Below are positions 1-7,798 of a stretch of DNA of 38,271 bases, piece after piece. The stretch comes from CAYFLR01 sp964343805 (GTDB taxonomy: Bacteria > Bdellovibrionota_B > Oligoflexia > CAYFLR01). The stretch covers positions 1-38,271 of the forward strand of contig CAYFLR010000057.1 in assembly GCA_964343805.1 (NCBI GenBank), in the 5' to 3' direction. The position numbers and the translations under genes are program-made. The notes under the pieces were generated by a model. It had not been told where the DNA came from, searched no databases, and saw nothing but the letters and a program-made list of their open reading frames with translations. Numbering within the stretch: the stretch's first letter is position 1; each line of letters opens with the position of its first letter.

Positions 1-627
1 GCTGATAAAGGTGGTGAAGGAATTAATAAAGGAAAAGATCAAGGAGGTCTGTCCAAAGAGGAAGGGCCCGGCGGTCTTTCCAAAGAAAAAGAACAGGGTC
101 TTGCGGGCATTAAAAAAGGTCAGGGTGAGCAGGGATTTTTTAAAGAGAAAGTGGAGGGAGAAACCAAAGGAAGTTCCAGGCCCAAAGGGAAAATGACAGC
201 TCTTGCTCATTTAGTAGATCAAGAGATCATCATCGAGTTTCCTGGGATTTCCTTTTATGATTCAGCAAAAGTTCACTTAACTCGGGAAGGGAAAAAAGCC
301 TTGCGAGAATTCGCCACCAAGTTCATTCCCTATGCAGGAACTTTCGTATTGGGAATCCGTTCCTTTACAGATGAAAGAAAGCCTTATCCCCGGATTCGAT
401 TTAAAGATAATTTGGAACTCTCAGCCCTCCGTTCTGTGGCTGCTATGAGAGTTTTACAAAATGCAGGAGTTCCTCTAGATCGGATCCGCCTGGGTGGTTA
501 TGGAGAGCTCAAAGATACAGCTAAAATTATGTCCGAACTGCCCAAAAATGCGGGTAGAAAAGAGCGCCTTGCATTGGCAAGAAGAGTGGTATTGGTAATA
601 AAGCCTGATTTAAAGGCCATTGAGTAA
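1..627 (+). CDS. MotB/OmpA-like peptidoglycan-binding protein (5' end outside window)
   Basis: The frame is open from base 1 to the TAA at 625-627, so the N-terminus, where a MotB-type membrane helix would lie, is missing. The first ~60 visible residues are a Gly/Lys/Glu-rich low-complexity linker repeating GLSKE-like units. From about residue 65 on it is an OmpA C-terminal domain of MotB type: the ligand-binding Thr-Asp is at visible residues 123-124, the N-x-x-L-S-x-x-R signature runs from N137 to R144, and a GGYGE turn follows. Known domains of this type bind peptidoglycan and anchor a stator or envelope complex to the wall. The next gene starts 2 bases after the stop, so the two are surely co-transcribed; that gene is FliF/FliG-like, which makes a stator-like role the best inference. 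A generic OmpA-family anchor is the alternative. Confidence 0.85.
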   Translation, partial: ADKGGEGINKGKDQGGLSKEEGPGGLSKEKEQGLAGIKKGQGEQGFFKEKVEGETKGSSRPKGKMTALAHLVDQEIIIEFPGISFYDSAKVHLTREGKKALREFATKFIPYAGTFVLGIRSFTDERKPYPRIRFKDNLELSALRSVAAMRVLQNAGVPLDRIRLGGYGELKDTAKIMSELPKNAGRKERLALARRVVLVIKPDLKAIE

Positions 628-629
628 TT

Positions 630-2789
630 ATGATGAAACTTATGAGACAGATTTTTATTTTAATAGTCTGCTGCTTCCTATTAGGGGAAGGCTCTGTCTT
701 ATTTGCAGAACTCACTTACAAACATCCTCGTGTCACTGAAATCGAAGACAAACTTATTAAGGATGCGAATACCTATCTCAAGGGTCGCTTTCCTGACATG
801 CCCTTTTTAGTGACCATTTCCATCGACCCACTGCGCAGAGAGTCGAAACCACAAAATGATCAAACCACTTTGCCCTACTTTCCAATGAGTAATGAAGAAA
901 TTATTGATGAATGGGACAACCCTGAAGTGAGCTTCAGCCGCCTGCTTCTCCGAATTAAAAAAGCTGTCGTCACAGTCTCTTTACCGAGCCATATAAAAGA
1001 TGAAGAGGCCATCGAAATTAAGAACTCACTTTACTCTTTCCTCCATTTGACTCCGGCTCGAGATGAGGTACGTATTATCAAGCGTAAATGGTCCATGGAT
1101 GAAAACTATAAACTCTACAGCTCCATAGCTGGAGGGATTGTTTTTATCTTTCTCCTCGGTCTGTTTCTCATTTCAAGAAATAGTATCAGTCGTCTAATAA
1201 CCAGCATTGGAGACATGAAAGGATCCCTCGAAGGAGGTGCCAGTGCAGCTCCAATCGCAGCACCAGTTTCTCGGGCTCCCGCTCAAAGTAGTGGAAGTAA
1301 TAGCAGTGATGGCGGTGGTGGCGGAGCACCTGCCGGCTTCAATGATCCTATTCAAATACGCAAAACCGTAAATAATGCGATTTATATGCTAGATAATGAT
1401 CAGTCCTTTCCCACCTTACGAGACATGATGGTACTCGATGCGGTAGGAGAGAATGATCCGGGTGCTCTAGGAGCCCTGCTCTATCAATTCTCCTCTAAAA
1501 CCCAAAAAAGACTGCTGGGGTACAGTAATGCCAACTGGTGGTTGGAAGCCTTAAACAATCCAGGTGAATGTACATTTGAAACACTGACTATCGTTGAAAG
1601 GCTTTTGAGAAATACCCATGAAGATGAAAATAGAGAGTTGGAAAAGATCCTGATTGTGCTATGGCGACTTGGGGATCAGATGGCTAATTTTATAAAAGCC
1701 TTAAATCAAAAAGAGGCTTTCTCCATCCTTTATGCCATGCCCAAAGCTATTTCAATTCAAGCAGCTAAAAATGCCTTTCCTGGAGCCTGGGCAGCCATGC
1801 TTGATGTAAATTTTGAAACCACGGAACTCTCCAGAGAACGACTGAATCAAATTTACGATATCGCCATCGAATTAAAGCCGTTGCAAGATTCAGGTGCATT
1901 AGAGGCTTACCGCCATACCGTAGATATGCTCAACTATTTAAGAGTATCTGACCTTACAGTAGAGTATGAAATCTACCAAGCCTCACCCGAAGAGTTTGAA
2001 CTTTTTAAAATCAGACCTCCATTTTATACCTTTTTTGAGGCGGATGAAGAAATTATAAAAAAATCACTCCAGGTCTTTAGCATTGATCAATGGAGCTTGG
2101 CCCTCTTCGATGTAGCCAACGATAAACGAAATATTGTGATGCAATACATGACCGAAAAACAAGACTTTATGTTCTTGGATAAACAGCGTGGGTTTGAGAA
2201 AGAACCCCCTGCCAAAGAAGAGGTGGGAAAAGTTCGAGAGATGATTGGTAAATGGCATTACGATATGGTGAAGTTGGCCAAAGGAGAAGACCCCGATGCA
2301 AACGATGATGAAAACCAAGATGATGAACTGTCCGCCATTGACCCCAAAACAGTCAGCCGCCTTCTAAGCGAAGCGGAAGAGAAAAAGAAAGCTGCCCCTG
2401 CCACCCAAACAGTAGCGGAGGTGGCAGATCTAGATGTGGAAGTAGATGACCTAGAAGCCATGCTGCAAGGGGATGGAGATGATTCAGAAGATTTCTTTGC
2501 AGCTCGCAGTGATGAAGAAGAGGAAGTTAATGATGAAGCGATTATTGAAGAGATGATTGAAGAGGCTGCCAAAGAAGGAACTCCCGATGAACCTCCTGCT
2601 CCTGAAAAGCAAATTAGCGAAGAGGAATTTTTACCTTCTGGTGAAGAAGAGGTTGAGATTAGCGAAGAAACAGGGCAAGATGAAGGTACAACTTCCGATG
2701 ATCTCAGTGAACTTACTGGCGAAGGTGATTTAGCGGATGAATTGGGCATTTCACAAGAAGAACTGGATAAACTCTCCAAAGTGGGCTAA
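630..2789 (+). CDS. FliF-FliG-like fusion: periplasmic ring domain, membrane helix, FliG-type rotor domain
   Basis: A 719-residue protein. Residues 1-26 form a signal peptide or first membrane helix. Residues ~30-155 are periplasmic and end in a segment closely resembling the last ring-building domain of FliF: LPSHIKDEEAIEIKNSLYSF, then a hydrophobic stretch and ARDEVRII, which matches the family's 'lt.eEi..Ik.lv..avGl...RgDeV.v' pattern. A membrane helix follows at ~164-183 and an Ala/Pro/Ser/Gly linker at ~200-236. Residues ~237-555 are helical and FliG-like; ~455-555 match FliG-C (FFEADEEIIKKSL, then SLALFDVANDKRNIVMQYM). The tail, ~556-719, is very acidic. FliF forms the flagellar MS ring and FliG its torque-generating rotor; here both appear on one chain, but with a much smaller periplasmic part than FliF. 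Start: ATG at 630 (633 and 642 also possible); the ribosome site is weak, so translation is probably coupled to the upstream gene. Confidence 0.8.
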   Translation: MMKLMRQIFILIVCCFLLGEGSVLFAELTYKHPRVTEIEDKLIKDANTYLKGRFPDMPFLVTISIDPLRRESKPQNDQTTLPYFPMSNEEIIDEWDNPEVSFSRLLLRIKKAVVTVSLPSHIKDEEAIEIKNSLYSFLHLTPARDEVRIIKRKWSMDENYKLYSSIAGGIVFIFLLGLFLISRNSISRLITSIGDMKGSLEGGASAAPIAAPVSRAPAQSSGSNSSDGGGGGAPAGFNDPIQIRKTVNNAIYMLDNDQSFPTLRDMMVLDAVGENDPGALGALLYQFSSKTQKRLLGYSNANWWLEALNNPGECTFETLTIVERLLRNTHEDENRELEKILIVLWRLGDQMANFIKALNQKEAFSILYAMPKAISIQAAKNAFPGAWAAMLDVNFETTELSRERLNQIYDIAIELKPLQDSGALEAYRHTVDMLNYLRVSDLTVEYEIYQASPEEFELFKIRPPFYTFFEADEEIIKKSLQVFSIDQWSLALFDVANDKRNIVMQYMTEKQDFMFLDKQRGFEKEPPAKEEVGKVREMIGKWHYDMVKLAKGEDPDANDDENQDDELSAIDPKTVSRLLSEAEEKKKAAPATQTVAEVADLDVEVDDLEAMLQGDGDDSEDFFAARSDEEEEVNDEAIIEEMIEEAAKEGTPDEPPAPEKQISEEEFLPSGEEEVEISEETGQDEGTTSDDLSELTGEGDLADELGISQEELDKLSKVG

Positions 2790-3330
2790 ACCTTTCCAAA
2801 TCCTTTCACTCTTATTATTATTTAGTACTTCGGCTTACAGTGGTGAAATTGGCTTTTTTGGTGGCTACTTTAACATGAATGTAAACACCTCCACCCAGAG
2901 CAGCAGCCTAGGGAACCTAGGGTCCTACCAGGTCATGTACCATCAGCAACTCAATGCCAATCTAGAATTTGGACTAGGATACACCCTTATCATGTCTAAC
3001 ATTGTCGGGGGAGACTTAGCTTATGGTCTTGATTTTGCCACCTCCTATTATCCCTTTACTAAAAGCTCAGCCTTTTTTAGCGAAGATGATAGTTACAGTT
3101 TAGCCATCATTGATAAAATTCGCCCTTATGGAAGCTTCTCTTTTCATCAGCGAACCTTTCAATCGATTCGTTCTAACTATGCTGGATTCAGTCTCTCATT
3201 AGGGACGGAATATGGACTCGATGAAATCATGAGTTTAAAATCAGAAATGCGCTATGCCTACCTTTTTGGACCTATTGGTGCCTATTTGCTAGAATTTTGT
3301 TTCTTTATGGGTATCAGCCTTTATATTTAA
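2737..3330 (+). CDS. Small outer-membrane beta-barrel protein
   Basis: A 197-residue protein. A long n-region of about 20 residues precedes a hydrophobic stretch (KPFQILSLLLLFSTSAYSG) that looks like a signal peptide. The mature part is rich in Gly and aromatic residues in alternating, barrel-like strands (GEIGFFGGYFNMNV, LEFGLGYTLIM, YAGFSLSLGTEYGL) and ends in an aromatic/hydrophobic strand (MGISLYI), as outer-membrane proteins of the 8-strand type often do. The only plausible start, ATG at 2737, lies inside the upstream gene, giving a 53-base out-of-frame overlap, so it is probably translationally coupled to the FliF-FliG-like gene. Context suggests it is the outer-membrane part of the same complex. 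Its last 17 bases overlap the convergent ATPase gene. Specific function is unknown. Confidence 0.75.
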   Translation: MNWAFHKKNWINSPKWAKPFQILSLLLLFSTSAYSGEIGFFGGYFNMNVNTSTQSSSLGNLGSYQVMYHQQLNANLEFGLGYTLIMSNIVGGDLAYGLDFATSYYPFTKSSAFFSEDDSYSLAIIDKIRPYGSFSFHQRTFQSIRSNYAGFSLSLGTEYGLDEIMSLKSEMRYAYLFGPIGAYLLEFCFFMGISLYI

Positions 3331-4381
3331 ACTGATCGGTGAATGGTGAGTTACGAATCAGGTTTTGAAAAACAGAGCTGACACTTTCCTTTATAACGGT
3401 TTCTTTCTGCTCAGATGAATAATTGCGCCATCTCGGCCGGTGCAACGCAAACACATTAAACCAAAAGCGAATACAGGGATCACCGACTCGATATAATAAT
3501 CTCTTGGTTGATGGTGCATTTTCACCAAAAGGAGTATCTTTAACCATGACATTGGCGTCTAAAAAAGTTTTGATGGTTTCACTCAGTTTCGATTGATAAG
3601 AGTCGAGACTTGAAGCCATTTCACTAGCCTGCCCTTCTCCTCGACCAATGACCCCAAGTATATTTAATGGCGATAAACTATTAATATTTTCATCCGCCAA
3701 AATAGTCCGAGGAACAATTCCGGTGCTCGATGTAAAATCAAAGTAAAAAACTTCCGACAAATCATCCGAACCTTTTGGAGGTCCAAAAAACTCCCAAAAT
3801 CGCGGAACTGCTCCTACCAAGGAAAAGGTTTCAAAAGTATTTTTTTGTCCCGGAGACAAACCAGTGACCTTGCAAAAATGGTGATAATTTTTTGGTTGCC
3901 GAGGAGCATCCTCTTGCACCCGATCAAACAAAGGGGCGGATGTATTTAAAGAGTGATGATCGGACTTACTCTGATTTGAACCAGTTAAGAAAAGAAACAG
4001 ATCGTTTTCTTGAGAAGATTCTAACCACTTTTGCATGATACTGGGTAACTCAGAAATACTATCAACTAAACTGGGATATTTATCTATACAAAGAGCAATG
4101 GGCCGCTGATGAAGCTCCAGTATTTCATAAAACTCCTTCCAGTTTTTAGGTATTAAAGAGGTTGCGAAATAAGGCTTCAGCCCCTTATATAGATGTTCAA
4201 CCAGAACAGAGGCCGGTCTATCAATCGTCTTTCCGGTGTAACCCTTTTCTCTGATCCAATTGGTAATTCGCTTTGTTTTAGCTACTCGCCCACGGCCATA
4301 AAGTATGATGAGGCCTTCAATTTTGTACTGTCTCTCTAGCTCTTCTAATTCAAGCTTTCTGTTTATAAATTTATTCTCCAT
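3314..4381 (-). CDS. Degenerate AAA-type ATPase (archaeal-ATPase/DUF234 type), probably inactive or truncated
   Basis: A 355-residue protein with the layout of prokaryotic AAA ATPases of the archaeal-ATPase family: an N-terminal INRKLELEEL segment, a P-loop, a Walker B strand, a sensor strand (LFLFLTGSNQS), an APLFDR segment, and a C-terminal DUF234-like stretch (LYRVGDPCIRFWFNVF). The key residues are damaged. The P-loop reads GRGRVAKT (29-36), with Ala where the family has the Gly before Lys, and Walker B reads CIDKY, with Lys101 replacing the catalytic Glu. Family members usually run to roughly 450-480 residues, so the C-terminal nuclease-like part is missing. No clear ribosome site precedes the ATG. 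It may be a decaying gene or a non-hydrolysing homologue; intact relatives are typically solitary, mobile, toxin-like genes of unclear role. Confidence 0.7.
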   Translation of the reverse strand: MENKFINRKLELEELERQYKIEGLIILYGRGRVAKTKRITNWIREKGYTGKTIDRPASVLVEHLYKGLKPYFATSLIPKNWKEFYEILELHQRPIALCIDKYPSLVDSISELPSIMQKWLESSQENDLFLFLTGSNQSKSDHHSLNTSAPLFDRVQEDAPRQPKNYHHFCKVTGLSPGQKNTFETFSLVGAVPRFWEFFGPPKGSDDLSEVFYFDFTSSTGIVPRTILADENINSLSPLNILGVIGRGEGQASEMASSLDSYQSKLSETIKTFLDANVMVKDTPFGENAPSTKRLLYRVGDPCIRFWFNVFALHRPRWRNYSSEQKETVIKESVSSVFQNLIRNSPFTDQFKYKG

Positions 4382-4532
4382 TATGGTCGGATGGTATCAT
4401 GAACGTTAATGAGAAGTAAAATAGAATAATTCAAATAATAAACATGTTATTATAGTTGGTTATAATTTTCCTATAGGCAATTTCTTAAAAATATCCCTCA
4501 ATCTCCCGATCTTATGAAAAAGGAGTATTTTT

Positions 4533-6365
4533 ATGAAATATTTTCTAACAATCATCCTATTAACTGCGCTCTCCATCTACTCATGTTCGGAAGAAAAAAA
4601 GGAGCTCACCGTTACGATAGACCCTCCTGCGGAGGAAGGTCCTTTTCAATCTTCCCTAGAGGTTGAGTTGACCCCATCTATTGATACAGCCACCATTTAT
4701 TACACCCTCGATGGCAGTCAACCCGATGAAAATGCAAATATTTATCAAGATATCCTCACCATCGAGACCACTACCACTTTAATGTTTTATGCCATTGCTC
4801 ATGTAAAGAGTGAGGACACTCTGCCGGGTTTCGGAGAGGAGGGAGAAACGCTAGAGTCTGAAATTTACAAAGAGGAGTATGTGATTACAAGCAGTTCTGA
4901 TATAGGAAGTGGAATCTCAATTCCAGGCTCTTCAAATACCATTAACGATAATAATAATGCGAATGAAAACAGTAATAGTAATTCCAATTCGACGGTAGAA
5001 ATCGCTGCTGATGAGCAATGCAGAAATGATAGTAAATATTGGTATAACGATACATGCAATACTTCTCCAATGAGTTGTTCGTTAAATGAAGGATGGATTC
5101 TAGCTACGGGAGGTGAAAGTTGCCGCTCCATTACAATAACAGAGGCGGCCAATATTACTGCCTGTCATGCCATCAATAAATATTGGTATGATGATACCTG
5201 CAATGAAAGTGCTATAGTCTGTGAACTAAACAGTGGATTGAAAATTCTAGATGAGGAAACTTGCCAAGCCATCACAGTTGCTGAGGCGGTCAATGAAACG
5301 GCATGCCATGCCATCAATAAATACTGGTATGATTCCACATGCAATAGTAGCACTATTACCTGCGATTTCAATTCATGGAAATCTCCCAAAGATGATGAAA
5401 ACTGCCGAAGTCACACCAAAGTGGATGCCGATTTAACCGCTGCTACCTTCTCTGACAGCAACCATCTAGAATTGATAAACAGTGATACGGCCATTTCCTT
5501 AAAATCCACCGCTAGCAATGTCTATGCTTCTTGCCCTAAAACCGGAGGCACATCAAATTCCACCGGTTTGGGTGGAACATTTTCAGGTAGCAATATAAAT
5601 TCTTGGTTTGTAACCTATAAACCTACATCAGCCGACTTTGTACTCCATAAGATTACCCCCAGGCTGAAATGTCAAAATGGTTGTGCTGGGGCTAGTGGCA
5701 ACGTCCAAATTGAGATCAGAAATGATGATGGTTCAGGAAAACCGGGTGATACCATTTATGCCACTTCAGATCCAGTTTCCGCTACTTCCATGGTCAGTCT
5801 TTCTGGAGCCTATGTGACCTTCACCTTTTCTACTTATCCGACATTAACTCAATCAACCGACTATACCATCCTCTTGATTGGTGCAGATAATTTCGTAAGT
5901 GATTCAAGTAATGCGGTGGGCTGGCTCGCCGAAGATTCCTGCACTAGCCCTACGAATCAGGGAGATTTGGGGGATTTAAAAATACACTACGGCACTAACT
6001 CTGCTTGGGCATTATCAGCTGGAAAAACCGGTGTAATAAAAATCGAAGGGGAAACCTATAATGCCAATGCCACAGCCACCCTCACTATGGATGCTGGAGG
6101 AGCGGATTATGACTGGCTTTTTTCTACCTTTGCCATTACTGAGTTGCCTACCAATCATACCAATTTACTAAACTATGACTTTGGTGTTTCAGATAGTGCC
6201 ACTCCGTCTTACTCTCAAACTGGAGTGAGTAAAACGGATATTCAAAGTACCGCGCCGGCAGAAGGAAGATACTTTCATTTAAAAATGAATTTCAGCTCAG
6301 GAAGCGAAAGCGGTGTGGACACCACGGTGTCAGATATTTCTATTAGAAAGGTAGATTCTCTTTAA
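4533..6365 (+). CDS. Lipoprotein with chitobiase-like domain and three Cys-rich repeats
   Basis: A 610-residue predicted lipoprotein: signal MKYFLTIILLTALSIYSC with a relaxed lipobox ending at Cys18, and a strong ribosome site (AAGGAG) upstream of the ATG. Residues ~28-115 resemble the chitobiase C-terminal/FN3-like domain (IYYTLDGSQPDENANIYQD), a common stalk or carbohydrate-associated module. An Asn/Ser-rich linker follows at ~130-155. Next come three tandem repeats of 47-48 residues (~163-304), each with four Cys and a YWYxxTCN core. The C-terminal ~300 residues are Thr/Ser-rich and beta-like, resembling adhesin or choice-of-anchor domains (PTLTQSTDYTILLIG). It likely sits on the cell surface; the paired Cys suggest disulfides. 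A binding role is inferred from architecture only; no catalytic motif is seen. It converges on the next gene with a 7-base gap. Confidence 0.75.
   Translation: MKYFLTIILLTALSIYSCSEEKKELTVTIDPPAEEGPFQSSLEVELTPSIDTATIYYTLDGSQPDENANIYQDILTIETTTTLMFYAIAHVKSEDTLPGFGEEGETLESEIYKEEYVITSSSDIGSGISIPGSSNTINDNNNANENSNSNSNSTVEIAADEQCRNDSKYWYNDTCNTSPMSCSLNEGWILATGGESCRSITITEAANITACHAINKYWYDDTCNESAIVCELNSGLKILDEETCQAITVAEAVNETACHAINKYWYDSTCNSSTITCDFNSWKSPKDDENCRSHTKVDADLTAATFSDSNHLELINSDTAISLKSTASNVYASCPKTGGTSNSTGLGGTFSGSNINSWFVTYKPTSADFVLHKITPRLKCQNGCAGASGNVQIEIRNDDGSGKPGDTIYATSDPVSATSMVSLSGAYVTFTFSTYPTLTQSTDYTILLIGADNFVSDSSNAVGWLAEDSCTSPTNQGDLGDLKIHYGTNSAWALSAGKTGVIKIEGETYNANATATLTMDAGGADYDWLFSTFAITELPTNHTNLLNYDFGVSDSATPSYSQTGVSKTDIQSTAPAEGRYFHLKMNFSSGSESGVDTTVSDISIRKVDSL
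5019..5444 (+). repeat. Three in-frame tandem repeats (144 and 141 bp) within the lipoprotein gene
   Basis: The repeats begin at 5019, 5163 and 5304, each with the Cys codon that starts a CRNDSKYWY- or CHAINKYWY-type block. The second and third share long DNA stretches around the CHAINKYWYD codons; the first is more diverged. Unit length stays a multiple of three, so copy number could change without breaking the frame. Confidence 0.75.
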
Positions 6366-6372
6366 AGTGGTT

Positions 6373-7431
6373 TTATTTAATAAAATTTTCATAAATACTT
6401 TGAAAGAATCCACTCCCATCTTCTCCATTAATCTTTCCCATTTCAGTTTTGGATAGAGCAGGAATTTTGAATCCCACACTTTGATTCAAAGATTCTTTGC
6501 TGACACCATCAGGTAAGGTTTTTAATGTATCGGGAGAAGTACCAAATCCCCCTTGTTGAGGATCAAGGGTGACTGAGTAGCCTCTTTTTTTCTCTTTCCA
6601 GTGATCGTTAGAATAAGGTGTGGCTGTAGCCCAGGCATGCCCGGGTTCGGCTGTCATGGTAGCTCTCCATTCGTAATTAAATTGCGATCGAAGTTCGGGA
6701 TCCGCCATCACCTTATCAATTACCCCCCATACCACTTCAGCTTGAGGACCACATCTAAGGTAATCAGCTGAGGGATTCCAGGCCCCAATAACGTTATTTG
6801 CTAAACCTTTTAATGCTCCATTTCCTTCTCGTCTTCGCCCTTTTTCCACCATATCTAAGGTCGTATGGTGCAAAATCGCCTTAAGCTTTTCTGCATCCTC
6901 TTGCACTTTTTGTTGATCAAATTTAGCTGGTTCCAAAGCATAGGGATCAGCTCGATCTCCATCTCTTTCATGTCTCTCTTTATCGTAAGCGACAGGGGTG
7001 TGAGGCTCTGATTTAACTTCTGTGGATCGGGTTTTTGGCTCTTCGACCTCTTCTGATTTATCAGTGGGAGCCGGTTCCATCATACTTGAAACCAAATTTG
7101 CCTTCTTAGGATGAGCAAAATGAAAGAAGAGAATGAAGTCGTTTCTTGCAGAGTTGGCATTATTCGCGTTGGAATTTCCATTATTATTACTCAAATTTGA
7201 GGTTTCATCAGGAATTTTAATATCATAAACGGGAATATCATGGGTCACATCTTCATGAACCACTTTAATAGTAGGGACACCCTTTGGCTTGAAAGAGAAT
7301 GACTGCTGGTTATAGGACTTAATCGCTGAAGACTGAGGCAACGGATTTTGACCACAATTTTGATACAGAATCATTATATGGAAGACCAATATGATGGCTA
7401 TGACTAAAATTCGTTTTGAGCCTTTTGACAT
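6373..7431 (-). CDS. Lipoprotein with a transglutaminase/papain-like C-terminal domain
   Basis: A 352-residue protein with an N-terminal hydrophobic segment ending LYQNC (Cys26), so probably a lipoprotein, followed by an Asn/Ala/Ser-rich linker (~82-96) and a charged region (~115-185). The C-terminal ~170 residues hold, in order, a Cys (RCGPQAEVVWGVI), a His (PGHAWATATPY) and an Asp (SVTLDPQQGG). Cys-His-Asp in this order and setting is the signature of transglutaminase-like/papain-fold enzymes; in other bacteria such proteins act as proteases or peptide crosslinkers. Enzymatic activity is therefore inferred, and the substrate is unknown. It is divergent from the metalloprotease-like lipoprotein across 367 bases and converges on its other neighbour with a 7-base gap. 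An AGGA ribosome site lies before the ATG. Confidence 0.65.
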   Translation of the reverse strand: MSKGSKRILVIAIILVFHIMILYQNCGQNPLPQSSAIKSYNQQSFSFKPKGVPTIKVVHEDVTHDIPVYDIKIPDETSNLSNNNGNSNANNANSARNDFILFFHFAHPKKANLVSSMMEPAPTDKSEEVEEPKTRSTEVKSEPHTPVAYDKERHERDGDRADPYALEPAKFDQQKVQEDAEKLKAILHHTTLDMVEKGRRREGNGALKGLANNVIGAWNPSADYLRCGPQAEVVWGVIDKVMADPELRSQFNYEWRATMTAEPGHAWATATPYSNDHWKEKKRGYSVTLDPQQGGFGTSPDTLKTLPDGVSKESLNQSVGFKIPALSKTEMGKINGEDGSGFFQSIYENFIK

Positions 7432-7798
7432 ATCTAAATCCTAATGAAAGGTTGTTATTTCAATTACATTTTACTTATCGACATTTGGACAAAATCACTT
7501 GAACAAATCTAAAAGCCTTGGTAATAGGGTCTAAGAGCACCTCGCTAAACGAATCCTATATTCTGTAATAATTATTTTTTTAGCTATTAATAAAATATAA
7601 ATTATATTAATATTTACAAACTATTAAGCGTTTTAAAAAATTAATTAATAATATTATCAGCATACAAGACCGGCAATTTTAACAAGCAAAACACTCCCAT
7701 CCAACACCTTGATATCAAAGCCAAATACTCTCTTAATAACGAACCCAACGGAAAAAGTCGAAAAGTAAAGTGTCACTTAATTGGGGGGGGGGAATTCA
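7432..7798. other. Divergent intergenic region, A+T-rich, ending in a G10 tract
   Basis: The 367 bases between the two divergent lipoprotein genes must hold both promoters. The centre (about 7560-7670) is almost pure A/T, with many overlapping TAAT/ATTA motifs, and could bind a nucleoid protein; no single -35/-10 pair stands out. The 3' edge carries a run of ten G just before the start codon of the downstream gene. No convincing small gene or RNA is seen. Confidence 0.6.
7783..7792 (+). promoter_or_regulatory. G10 homopolymer at ribosome-site position; possible slippage switch
   Basis: A run of ten G ends 6 bases before the ATG at 7799 and occupies the place of the Shine-Dalgarno sequence. 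Homopolymeric G or C runs of this length are prone to slippage and underlie phase variation in other bacteria; here a length change would alter ribosome-site strength or spacing rather than reading frame. It is the longest G/C homopolymer in the window. Confidence 0.55.

Noticed and set aside
2258..2779. Minus-strand 173-codon frame, Ser-rich, opposite the acidic tail of the FliG-like gene.
   Set aside because: A mirror of Glu/Asp codons on the other strand (reading as Ser); no start signal.
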